DNA from: Actinomadura atramentaria DSM 43919
GTDB lineage: Bacteria; Actinomycetota; Actinomycetes; Streptosporangiales; Streptosporangiaceae
Direction: 5' to 3'
Length of the DNA: 64,000 nt
Assembly: GCF_000381885.1 (NCBI RefSeq)
Contig: NZ_KB907210.1
Coordinates: 124,001 to 188,000 of the forward strand
The position numbers were made by a program, and so were the translations under genes. Shown piece by piece: positions 7,633-14,978 of the stretch. Under the pieces are notes generated by a model. That model did not search any database, was not told the origin of the DNA, and saw only the letters and a list, made by a program, of their open reading frames with translations. Each line of letters begins with the position of its first letter. The stretch's first letter is position 1.

Positions 7633-8795
7633 ATGTCCGACGCTCCTTTCTCCCGGCCGCCGCGCCTGCTGGCGTGGGCGGTCCACGGCACGTTCGCGGT
7701 GCTGCTGTCGATCGCGCTGTCGATCGCGCTGGCGGACGCGCCGGGCGGCGGCCCGGCGGCGGGCGGGGCGCTGCTCGGCGCGCTGTACGCGGCGGGCGTC
7801 CTCGCCGGGCGGCGGCGCGCGCGGCCGCGCGCGGCCGTCCTGCCCTGGCTCGGCGCGGTCGCCGTCGGCTGGGCGGCGCTCGCGTTCTGCGCGCCCGCGT
7901 TCGTGTACCTGGCGTTCCCGCTGTTCTTCGTGTGCCTCTACACGCTCCCGCTGCGCGCCGCGATCCCGTGCGTCGTCCTGCTGACGCCGTCGCGGCGGGC
8001 GCGGCGGGACGGCACGCGGGCGGGTTCGGGCTGCCGCAGTTCCTCGGCCCGGCGATCGGCGCGCTGGTCGCGACGCTGATGGCGCTGGCCTACCAGGCGC
8101 TGCACCGGGAGAGCGAGCGGCGGCGACTGCTCATCGAGGAACTGGTCGGGACGCGCGAGCGGCTGGTGCGCGCCGAGCGCGACACCGCGCGGCTCGCCGA
8201 GCGGGAGCGGCTGGCGCGCGAGATCCACGACACGCTCGCGCAGGGCATGTCGAGCATCGTCCTGCTGCTCCGGGCCGCGCGCCGCGACCTGGACGCCCGG
8301 CCCGCCGACGCCGAGCGGCTGCTGGCCGAGGCCGAACGCGCGGCGGCGGACAACCTGGCCGAGGCGCGCGCGTTCGTCCGCGAACTGGCCCCGCCCGCGC
8401 TGGCGGCCGGGTCGCTGCCCGCCGCGCTGCGCCGGGTGGGCGACGACGTCGCGGCGCGGACGGCGACGCGCGTCCGGTTCGCGCTGTCGGGCTCGCCGCG
8501 CGCGCTGCCCGCCGCCTACGATCTGGCGCTGCTGCGCGTCGCGCAGGGCGCGCTCGGCAACGTCGCCCGGCACGCGGCCGCCGCCGACGCCCGCGTCACC
8601 CTCACCTACCTGGACGACACGGTCGTCCTGGACGTCTACGACGACGGTCGCGGCTTCGACGGCACCGGTGGCTTCGGCCTGCGCGCCATGCGCGAGCGCG
8701 CCGAGGAACTGGGCGGGACGCTGAGCGTGGAGTCCGCGCCGGGCGAGGGGACGGCCGTCGCCGTGACGCTGCCGCTGCCGCCGGAGGCGCCGTGA
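7633..8795 (+). pseudogene. two-component sensor histidine kinase (NarL/DesK type), apparent frameshift
   Basis: From ATG 7633 the frame encodes several hydrophobic membrane helices, then loses sense after about codon 118. The true continuation is in another frame, joining around 7983-7990 with AVAAGAAGRHAGGFGLPQFLGP. This frame carries a DHp/HisKA_3 region with the phospho-His motif REIHDTLAQG, a coiled linker, and an HATPase domain with the GRGFDGTGGFGLRAM box, ending at 8795. One missing base near 7985 would restore a protein of about 387 residues. The response regulator overlaps its stop (GTGA), so the pair is a typical envelope-stress type two-component operon. The frameshift may be a sequencing error or a real inactivation. 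Confidence 0.8.
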
Positions 8796-9424
8796 GCGCC
8801 CCCGTCCGCCTCCTGCTCGTGGACGACCACCCGGTCGTGCGGACGGGCATCCGCGCGATGCTGTCCGACCAGCCCGATTTCTCGCTGGTCGGCGAGGCCG
8901 CGACCGGCGAGGAGGCCGTCGCGGCGGCGGCGCGGCTGCGCCCCGACGTCGTGCTGATGGACCTGCGGCTCGGCGCGGGCATGAACGGCTCCGAGGCGAC
9001 GCGCCGGATCACCGCCGGGACGGACGCGCGGGTCCTCGTCCTCACCACGTTCGACACCGACGCCGACATCGTCGCGGCGCTGGCGGCGGGCGCGACCGGC
9101 TACCTGCTCAAGGACGCGCCGCCCGCCGAGCTGTTCGCGGCCGTCCGGGCGGCGGCGGCCGGGTCGAGCGCGCTCGCGCCGAGCGTCGCGGCCCGGCTGG
9201 TCGGCCGGGTGCGCGCCCCGGCGGCGACGCTGACGCCGCGCGAGCTGGAGGTGCTGGGGCTCGTCGCGGAGGGCCTGTCGAACCGGGAGGTCGGGCGGCG
9301 GCTGTTCCTCAGCGAAACCACGATCAAAACCCATCTCGTTCACATTTACGGCAAGCTGGGCGTGGAGTCCCGGACCGCCGCCGTCGCCGCCGCCGTGCGG
9401 CGCGGCCTCATCGGCCCCGGGTGA
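8792..9424 (+). CDS. NarL/FixJ-family response regulator
   Basis: This 210-residue protein has a receiver domain with acidic pair DDHPVVR, the phosphoacceptor in VVLMDLRLG and a conserved switch Lys in YLLKDAP. A short linker leads to a C-terminal LuxR-type HTH (LTPRELEVLGLVAEGLSNRE, KTHLVHIYGKLGV). It would bind DNA as a dimer when phosphorylated by the kinase encoded immediately upstream. GTG 8792 overlaps the kinase stop. The neighbouring ABC exporter operon with its palindromic upstream site is the likely target; this is inference from the layout. Confidence 0.93.
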   Translation: MSAPVRLLLVDDHPVVRTGIRAMLSDQPDFSLVGEAATGEEAVAAAARLRPDVVLMDLRLGAGMNGSEATRRITAGTDARVLVLTTFDTDADIVAALAAGATGYLLKDAPPAELFAAVRAAAAGSSALAPSVAARLVGRVRAPAATLTPRELEVLGLVAEGLSNREVGRRLFLSETTIKTHLVHIYGKLGVESRTAAVAAAVRRGLIGPG

Positions 9425-9445
9425 GGAGCGGCCGGAAGGGCGGGC

Positions 9446-10342
9446 ATGGCGTCGAGCACGGGAATTCCGGCGGAGCTGCGGGCGGCGGCGCGGAACGCGG
9501 ACGCGTGGCGCGAGGGCTACCCCTACGACCGGAAGCTGACCCGGCGCGTCTACGAGCACGAGAAGCGGACGCTGCAGATCGAGCTGCTGAAACTCCAGGC
9601 GTGGGTGAAATCCGCCGGGGAACGGATCGTCATCCTGTTCGAGGGCCGCGACGCCGCCGGAAAAGGCGGCACGATCAAGCGGTTCACCGAGCACCTGAAC
9701 CCGCGCGGCGCGCGCGTCGTCGCGCTGGAGAAGCCCACCGAGCGCGAGCGGACGGAGTGGTACTTCCAGCGGTACGTCGCGCACCTGCCGAGCGCCGGGG
9801 AGATCGTGCTGTTCGACCGGTCCTGGTACAACCGGGCGGGCGTGGAGCGGGTGATGGGCTTCTGCACGCCCCGCGAGTACGTCGAGTTCATGCACCAGGC
9901 CCCCGAGTTCGAGCGGCTGCTGGTGCGGGACGGGATCAGGCTCGTGAAGTTCTGGTTCTCGGTGTCGCGCGCCGAGCAGTTGCGCCGTTTCGCGATGCGC
10001 AACGAGGACCCGGTGAAGCGCTGGAAGCTCAGCCCGGTCGACCTGGCGTCCCTGGACCGCTGGGACGCCTACACCGAGGCGAAGGAGCTGATGTTCTTCC
10101 ACACCGACACCGCCGACGCGCCGTGGACGGTCGTGAAGAGCAACGACAAGAAGCGCGCCCGCCTGGAGGCGATGCGCCACGTCCTGCACCGCCTCGACTA
10201 CCCCGAGAAGGACCCGGCGGTCGCGAGCCCCCCGGACCCCAAGATCGTCGGCCCCGCCGCCCGCCTCTTCGAAGAGGGCGAACGCGACTCCCTACTCCTG
10301 GCGGGCGAAACAAGAGCGATCACACGAGAAGAATCGGCCTAA
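9446..10342 (+). CDS. ppk2: polyphosphate kinase 2 (PPK2)
   Basis: This 298-residue protein shows the PPK2 fold: Walker A GRDAAGKGG (67-75), an RFTEHLNPRGARVVAL strand, ERTEWYFQRYV, Walker B-like VLFDRSWYNRAGVERVMGF, and the conserved KFWFSVS and RWKLSPVD segments. PPK2 enzymes transfer phosphate between polyphosphate and nucleoside mono- or diphosphates. The single domain with the ERTEWYFQRY box suggests the nucleoside-diphosphate (class I) group, but class is not certain. ATG 9446 follows a GGAAGGGCGGG ribosome site, 21 bp after the response-regulator stop, so it may be co-transcribed. Its stop codon is followed directly by the repeat array. Confidence 0.93.
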   Translation: MASSTGIPAELRAAARNADAWREGYPYDRKLTRRVYEHEKRTLQIELLKLQAWVKSAGERIVILFEGRDAAGKGGTIKRFTEHLNPRGARVVALEKPTERERTEWYFQRYVAHLPSAGEIVLFDRSWYNRAGVERVMGFCTPREYVEFMHQAPEFERLLVRDGIRLVKFWFSVSRAEQLRRFAMRNEDPVKRWKLSPVDLASLDRWDAYTEAKELMFFHTDTADAPWTVVKSNDKKRARLEAMRHVLHRLDYPEKDPAVASPPDPKIVGPAARLFEEGERDSLLLAGETRAITREESA

Positions 10343-10620
10343 GCAACCGCGCCCACGGCCCCCACGGACGTTCCACCCCTGCACGACCGCGCAACCAGAG
10401 GAGGCCTCCCACCCGCGCAAGCGCGTGACCACCGGGGGCCTCCCACCCGAACAACGGCGGGAACCACGGGGGCGCCCCACGCGCGCACGACCGCATGAGG
10501 TGTTCCACACCTGCACAACCGCGCAATTACAGGGGTCTTCCCTCGCGTGACCGCCGGGGGTCTCCCACCCGACCGACTACGGGAACCACGGGGGGTGCCC
10601 CGCGCGCGCACGGCCGCGAG
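10343..10620. repeat. periodic array of small palindromic modules downstream of ppk2
   Basis: This gene-free stretch contains at least seven short inverted repeats at a spacing of about 27-36 bp: near 10400 (GGAGGCCTCC), 10436 (GGG/CCC), 10469 (GGGG/CCCC), 10498 (AGGTGT/ACACCT), 10531 (AGGG/CCCT), 10558 (GGG/CCC) and 10592 (GGGG/CCCC). Linkers share words such as GACCACCGG, GAACCACGG and CACAACCGCGCAA. At larger scale, 10371-10494 and 10503-10618 are an imperfect direct repeat of about 115-124 bp. The stems vary in sequence yet stay paired. It is not a CRISPR array because neither repeat nor spacer length is fixed. Function unknown. Confidence 0.6.
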
Positions 10621-10713
10621 CCGCCAGGCGAGCGGCCGGGCGCGCGCAGCGCGGAGGATGCACCGGAACGGAGCGCTAGCGGAGTGAGGATGCATGCTCC
10701 GCGCGTGGGGGGC

Positions 10714-10733
10714 GTGGGGGGTCATCCCCCCAC
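10714..10733 (-). terminator. G/C hairpin overlapping the stop codon of the small membrane protein gene
   Basis: GTGGGGGG (10714-10721), loop TCAT, CCCCCCAC (10726-10733) forms a perfect 8-bp stem. Read on the minus strand it begins inside the last codons of the preceding gene and its loop contains the TGA stop. No U-tract follows, as is usual in high-GC actinomycetes. Immediately beyond it (10650-10700) two related GGATGCA words occur. Confidence 0.5.
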
Positions 10734-11123
10734 ATTGACACGCGCGGCTTTCTTCTTCGCCGCCGTTCCCGCCTGCTTCAGCGCCTGCCCCGTCGTGCGG
10801 GCCGTGGCCGCGCCGGTCTCGCCGGCCTTGGCGCCCGCCTTGCGGGCGGTCGTGAGGAACCGCCGCATCGGCCGCCGGTCGCGCTGGCGGCGGCGCCACA
10901 TCAGGACGGCGGCGATGCCGGCGGCGACGCCGGCGATTCCGGCGCCGCTCCAGGCGGCGGTGCGCGGCGCGGGCCGGGGGATGGCGACGTCGAGGCGGCC
11001 GAGGGCGGTCCCGGCGTCGTCGCGGATCTCGGCCGGGGAGGTCTGGGCGTCGCCCAGCGGCGCGCCCAGGCCCGTCGTCCCGTCGGTCTCCCGATCGGAC
11101 CGGGCGGACTTCTGCGTGGTCAA
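10722..11123 (-). CDS. small single-span membrane protein, DUF3618-like
   Basis: This is a 133-residue protein: a polar N terminus with SPAEIRDDAGTALGRLDV (similar in pattern to DUF3618 helices), one hydrophobic segment (GAGIAGVAAGIAAVLMW) followed by RRRQRDRR, and a Lys/Ala-rich amphipathic tail. DUF3618 proteins are small actinobacterial membrane proteins of unknown role, often found with stress proteins. TTG 11123 is preferred because a GGGGAG ribosome site lies 5 bases upstream; ATG 11138 would add five residues and has no site. Family assignment is moderate, as the conserved ExTRxELGxT core is degenerate. Confidence 0.65.
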   Translation of the reverse strand: MTTQKSARSDRETDGTTGLGAPLGDAQTSPAEIRDDAGTALGRLDVAIPRPAPRTAAWSGAGIAGVAAGIAAVLMWRRRQRDRRPMRRFLTTARKAGAKAGETGAATARTTGQALKQAGTAAKKKAARVNVGG

Positions 11124-11188
11124 GGGTGCTCCCCTCATCGGTGATGTCCGGTCGTGGTCGGGGGTACCCCGTGGGTGGCGCGCAAACG

Positions 11189-11650
11189 TCAGCAGTCGCA
11201 GGAGACGGCGTCGCGGGGTGCCGTGAGGTCGTCGGCGGGGCGGCGCGCGGGCCCGGCGTCGGTGTCGTAGGGGAACCCTTCGCGGACCCAGTACTCGAAC
11301 CCGCCGAGCATTTCCTTGACGCGGTAGCCGAGGCGGGCGAAGGCGAGCGCGGCGCGGGTCGCGCCGTTGCAGCCGGGCCCCCAGCAGTAGGTGACGACGG
11401 TCGCGGCGGGGTCGACGAGCGCGGGAGCGTCGGCCGCGATCCGCGCGACGGGCAGGTGCAGAGCCCCGGGAATCCGCCCCTGCGCCCACGCGTCCGCTCC
11501 GCGCACGTCCACGACGACGAGGCCGAGCACGCCCGCCGCGAGGTCGGCGCGGACGTCGGACGCGTCGGTCTCGAACGCGAGCCGCGCGGCGAAGTGCGCG
11601 GCGGCGTCGGCGGGCGCGGCGGCGGGGACGGACAGGACGGCACCGCTCAC
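11189..11650 (-). CDS. rhodanese-like domain protein
   Basis: This 153-residue single rhodanese domain has LVVVDVRGADAWAQGRIPGA (CH2A region) and the active-site loop YCWGPGCNGATRAA containing the catalytic Cys. Next comes the GYRVKEMLGGFEYWVREG strand-helix end that is typical of the family. Rhodaneses carry persulfide sulfur on the loop Cys and transfer it to acceptors; the CWGPGCN loop type is common in small cytoplasmic actinobacterial proteins of undefined acceptor. A C-terminal CDC tripeptide adds two more cysteines. It lies 66 bp upstream of the DUF3618-like gene on the same strand. Confidence 0.88.
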   Translation of the reverse strand: MSGAVLSVPAAAPADAAAHFAARLAFETDASDVRADLAAGVLGLVVVDVRGADAWAQGRIPGALHLPVARIAADAPALVDPAATVVTYCWGPGCNGATRAALAFARLGYRVKEMLGGFEYWVREGFPYDTDAGPARRPADDLTAPRDAVSCDC

Positions 11651-11729
11651 GGCGGCCTCCCTTCACGACGGCGAACCAACACCCCCATCCTCGGCAAGCC
11701 GCCCCACCGCGGGCGAGCGCCGGGCCCGC

Positions 11730-12707
11730 CTACGTCCGCGAAGATCCCGCCACCGGCGGCGCGAACGCCCGCCGGTACGCGGCGGGCCCGGTCCGCATCC
11801 GCCGCGTGAAGTGGTGCCGGTACGTCGCCGCGCTGCCGAACCCGACGGCCGCGGCGATCTCGTCCACCGACGCGTCGCCCGCCTCCAGCAGCGGCAGGCT
11901 GGCCGCGACCCGCTGCGCGATGAGCCACCGCATCGGGCTGACGCCCGTCCGCCGCGCGAAGTGCCGCAGGTAGGAGCGCTCGGACATGTGCGCGGCGCGG
12001 GCGAGGTCGGCGACGGTGAGCGGTTCGGCGAGCCGGTCCAGCGCCCACGCCATGCTGTGCGCGACGCCGTCGCCGCCGGGCGCGGGCGGCCGCACGGCGG
12101 CCTCGACGAACTGCGCCTGCCCGCCCTCGCGGTGCGGCGGCACGACGAACCGCCGCGCGACCGTGTTGGCGACGGCCGCCCCGTGGTCGGCGCGCACGAG
12201 GTACAGGCACAGGTCGATCCCGGCGGCGCTCCCCGCGCTGGTCAGCACGTCGCCCTCGTCCACGTAGAGGACGTCCGGATCGACGCGGACGGCGGGATGC
12301 CGTTCGGCGAGCCGCGCCGCGTACCGCCAGTGCGTGGTGGCGCGCCGCCCGTCCAGGACGCCGGTCGCGGCGAGCGCGAACGCCCCGGAGCAGATGGAGA
12401 CGAGCCGCGCCCCGCGCCGGTGGGCGGCGCGGAGGGCGGCGACGAGCGCGGGCGGCGGCGCGTCGGGGTCCGCGACGCCCGGCACGATGACGGTGTCCGC
12501 CGCCGCGAGGACGTCGAGCCCGTGCTCGGCGCGGACCGTGAACCCGCCGACGGCCCGCAGATCCCGCCCGGGCCGCTCGGCGCAGACGCGCAGGTCGTAC
12601 CAGGGCCGGTCGCCGAGTTCGGGCCGGGGCAGCCCGAAGACCTCGACGGCGACGCCCAGCTCGAAGGGGGCCATGCCGTCGAACGCGACCGCCGCGACCG
12701 TGTGCAT
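11730..12707 (-). CDS. GlxA-family transcriptional regulator (DJ-1/PfpI plus AraC HTH)
   Basis: This 325-residue protein has two domains. Residues about 1-180 form a class I amidotransferase/DJ-1-like fold (VAAVAFDGMAPFELGVAVEVF, VSICSGAFALAATGVLDGRRATTHW). The nucleophile-elbow Cys is present in SICSG. Residues about 215-315 form a two-HTH AraC-type domain (DLARAAHMSERSYLRHFARR, GDASVDEIAAAVGFGSAATY). GlxA-type regulators are usually non-enzymatic sensors that activate neighbouring operons. The neighbouring monooxygenase/FMN reductase pair lies upstream on the same strand, but the target is not evident. Confidence 0.9.
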   Translation of the reverse strand: MHTVAAVAFDGMAPFELGVAVEVFGLPRPELGDRPWYDLRVCAERPGRDLRAVGGFTVRAEHGLDVLAAADTVIVPGVADPDAPPPALVAALRAAHRRGARLVSICSGAFALAATGVLDGRRATTHWRYAARLAERHPAVRVDPDVLYVDEGDVLTSAGSAAGIDLCLYLVRADHGAAVANTVARRFVVPPHREGGQAQFVEAAVRPPAPGGDGVAHSMAWALDRLAEPLTVADLARAAHMSERSYLRHFARRTGVSPMRWLIAQRVAASLPLLEAGDASVDEIAAAVGFGSAATYRHHFTRRMRTGPAAYRRAFAPPVAGSSRT

Positions 12708-12725
12708 GCCCGAAAGCTACCCGGC

Positions 12726-13346
12726 TCAGGAACCGGGCGGGTCGCCGGCCAGCAGCTCCGCGAACGGCGTCGGCTCGTCGTAGGGGTCGGGCCGGACGAC
12801 GGGCGCGCGGCCCGCCACCAGGTCCGCCAGCTCCCGGCCGGCCCGGCCGGCGCGCGCGCCGAGCGGGTCGTCGGCCGCGCCGAAGTCCGCCGTCGCGGCG
12901 AACACCGCCGTGGGGACGACCGATGCCCGCAGGTACGCCAGCAGCGGCCGCAGCGCGAAGTCGAGCGCCAGCGAATGGCGGGCGGTGCCGCCGGTCGCGC
13001 CGAGCAGGACGGGGCGGCCTTCCAGCGCCCCGGCGTCCAGGACGTCGAAGAACATCTTGAACAGACCGTTGTAGGAGCCGTTGTAGATCGGCGTGACGGC
13101 GACGATCCCGTCCGCGCCCGTCACGGTCTCGACGGCGGAGCGCAGCGCGCCGCCCGGGAACCCGGTGACGACGGCGTCCGCGAGCGCGCGGGCGTGGTCG
13201 CGCAGGTCCACCGCGACGACCTCGGCCTCGTCGCCGCGCTCGCGCAGCGCGCGGGCCGCCGCGTCGCCGAGCCGGTCCGCGAGCAGCCGCGTCGAGGACG
13301 GCCGCCCGACGCCCGCCGACACGACGGCCAGGGTCCGCGCCGTCAC
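12726..13346 (-). CDS. FMN reductase, CE1759-like
   Basis: This 206-residue flavodoxin-like NADPH-dependent FMN reductase contains SAGVGRPSSTRLLADRL (phosphate loop), VTPIYNGSYNGLFKMFFDVL and LLGATGGTARHSLALDFALRPLL. Such reductases supply reduced FMN to a partner monooxygenase. The GTG start overlaps the stop of the luciferase-like monooxygenase upstream (GTGA), and this gene pair matches the CE1758/CE1759 arrangement known from corynebacteria and other actinobacteria. Both would be made from one message. The oxidised substrate of the system is unknown. Confidence 0.85.
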   Translation of the reverse strand: MTARTLAVVSAGVGRPSSTRLLADRLGDAAARALRERGDEAEVVAVDLRDHARALADAVVTGFPGGALRSAVETVTGADGIVAVTPIYNGSYNGLFKMFFDVLDAGALEGRPVLLGATGGTARHSLALDFALRPLLAYLRASVVPTAVFAATADFGAADDPLGARAGRAGRELADLVAGRAPVVRPDPYDEPTPFAELLAGDPPGS

Positions 13347-14434
13347 GACTCCACCGCCTGCGTCCGGGCCGCCTCGACCAGCGAGGCGTGCGTGGGCGCG
13401 TCCGGGACGTGCGCGGGCCGCCCGATGGCGAACTCGCGGCGCAGCACCGGCACGACCTCCTCGCCGAGCAGGTCGAGCTGCTCCAGCACGGTCTTGAGCG
13501 GCAGCCCCGCGTGGTCCATGAGGAACAACTGCCGCTGGTAGTCGCCGAAGTCCTCGCGGAACCGCAGCGTCCGGTCGATGACCTGCTGCGGGCTGCCGAC
13601 GATCAGCGGCGTCTCGGCCATGAAGTCCTCCAGCGACGGCCCGTGCCCGTAAACCGGCGCGTTGTCGAAGTACGGGCGGAACTCGCGGATCGCGTCCTGG
13701 GAGTTCTTCCGCATGAACGCCTGCCCGCCGAGCCCGACGATCGCCTGGTCCGCGCTGCCGTGCCCGTAGTGCTCGTAGCGGCGGCGGTACAGGCCGATGA
13801 GCCGCTGGTAGTGCTCCTTCGGCCAGAAGATGTTGTTGGCGAAGAACCCGTCGCCGTAGTACGCGGCCTGCTCCGCGATCTCCGGGCTGCGGATCGAGCC
13901 GTGCCACACGAACGGCGGGACGCCGTCGAGCGGGCGCGGCGTCGAGGTGAACGCCTGCAGCGGGGTGCGGTGCTTGCCCTGCCAGTCGACGACGTCCTCG
14001 CGCCACAGCCGGTGCAGCAGGTGGTAGTTCTCGATCGCCAGGTCGATGCCGTCGCGGATGTCCTTGCCGAACCACGGGTAGACGGGCCCGGTGTTGCCCC
14101 GCCCGAGCACCAGGTCGGCGCGCCCGCCGGACAGGTGCTGGAGCATCGCGTAGTCCTCCGCGATCTTCACCGGGTCGTTGGTGGTGATCAGGGTGGTCGC
14201 CGTCGACAGGACGAGCCGGTCGGTGCGCGCGGCGAGGTAGCCGAGCATCGTGGTCGGGGACGACGGCACGAACGGCGGGTTGTGGTGCTCGCCGGTCGCG
14301 AAGACGTCGAGCCCGACCTCCTCGGCCTTCCGCGCGATCGTCAGCATGGCCTGGATGCGCTCGGCCTCGGTGGGCGTCCGGCCGGTCGTCGGGTCCGGGG
14401 TCACGTCGCCGACGGAGAAGATCCCGAACTGCAT
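13343..14434 (-). CDS. FMN-dependent luciferase-like monooxygenase, CE1758-like
   Basis: This 363-residue LLM-family TIM barrel starts MQFGIFSVGDV and contains VGLDVFATGEHHNPPFVPSS (flavin/His region), RLVLSTATTLITTNDPVKIAEDYAMLQ split by short variation, SGGRADLVLGRGNTGPVYPWFGKD and an FFANNIFWPKEHYQ helix. This pattern matches the CE1758 group rather than F420-dependent members. It would use reduced FMN from the reductase encoded next to it to oxygenate an unknown compound. The upstream region (14435-14460) has an AT-rich patch (AGTAGAAAATTAAATCGATC when read minus) unusual for this genome and is the likely promoter. Confidence 0.87.
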   Translation of the reverse strand: MQFGIFSVGDVTPDPTTGRTPTEAERIQAMLTIARKAEEVGLDVFATGEHHNPPFVPSSPTTMLGYLAARTDRLVLSTATTLITTNDPVKIAEDYAMLQHLSGGRADLVLGRGNTGPVYPWFGKDIRDGIDLAIENYHLLHRLWREDVVDWQGKHRTPLQAFTSTPRPLDGVPPFVWHGSIRSPEIAEQAAYYGDGFFANNIFWPKEHYQRLIGLYRRRYEHYGHGSADQAIVGLGGQAFMRKNSQDAIREFRPYFDNAPVYGHGPSLEDFMAETPLIVGSPQQVIDRTLRFREDFGDYQRQLFLMDHAGLPLKTVLEQLDLLGEEVVPVLRREFAIGRPAHVPDAPTHASLVEAARTQAVES

Positions 14435-14528
14435 GGCGGCCTCCCGAGATAGTAGAAAATTAAATCGATCACTGGAACCGGCGGCCGGACCGGTCTATTC
14501 CGCCCCCGCCCGCCGATAGAAAGGGATC

Positions 14529-14978
14529 ATGCACGCCCTCCTCGCCCGCCTCTGGAAGTCCCTCGACGGCCGCGTCCAGTGGCGGATCGCCCACCTGCGG
14601 CACGCGACGTTCATGGTCGGCGTCACCGGCGTCGTCCGCGACGGCGACGGCCGCGTCCTGCTGCTGCGGCACCGGCTGTGGCCGGACGGGCGCGACTGGG
14701 GCCTGCCCACCGGCTACGCCAAGCGCGGCGAGCGGTTCGAGGAGACCGTCGAGCGCGAGGTCCGCGAGGAGACCGCGCTGGAGGTCCGCGCCGGACGGCT
14801 CGTCCGCGTCCGCAGCGGCTACCGGCTGCGCGCCGAGGTCGCCTACGAGGCCGAGCTGGTCGGCGGCGACCTTCACCTGGACCCGCGCGAGATCCTGGAC
14901 GCCGGGTGGTTCGCCCCCGGCGCCCTGCCCGCCGCGACGATGCCCGCGCACCGCGCCCTCATCGACGGCACCGCCTAG
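14529..14978 (+). CDS. NUDIX hydrolase
   Basis: This 149-residue protein has a Nudix box GYAKRGERFEETVEREVREE, matching GX5EX7REUXEE with the final glycine region changed to TAL. The family hydrolyses nucleoside diphosphates linked to other groups, using Mg bound by the box glutamates. The preceding strand WGLPTG and following DAGWFAPGALP are standard. Specificity is not readable. Its TAG stop shares the tetramer CTAG with the opposing SDR gene's TAG. Confidence 0.9.
   Translation: MHALLARLWKSLDGRVQWRIAHLRHATFMVGVTGVVRDGDGRVLLLRHRLWPDGRDWGLPTGYAKRGERFEETVEREVREETALEVRAGRLVRVRSGYRLRAEVAYEAELVGGDLHLDPREILDAGWFAPGALPAATMPAHRALIDGTA

Noticed and set aside
7633..8079. Stand-alone 148-residue membrane protein in place of the kinase N half
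   Set aside because: The sequence after codon 118 loses membrane-protein character, while the other frame continues as a normal kinase, so a frameshift explains it better.
10343..10620. CRISPR array
   Set aside because: Repeat units are degenerate, spacers are not of fixed length, and no cas genes are present.
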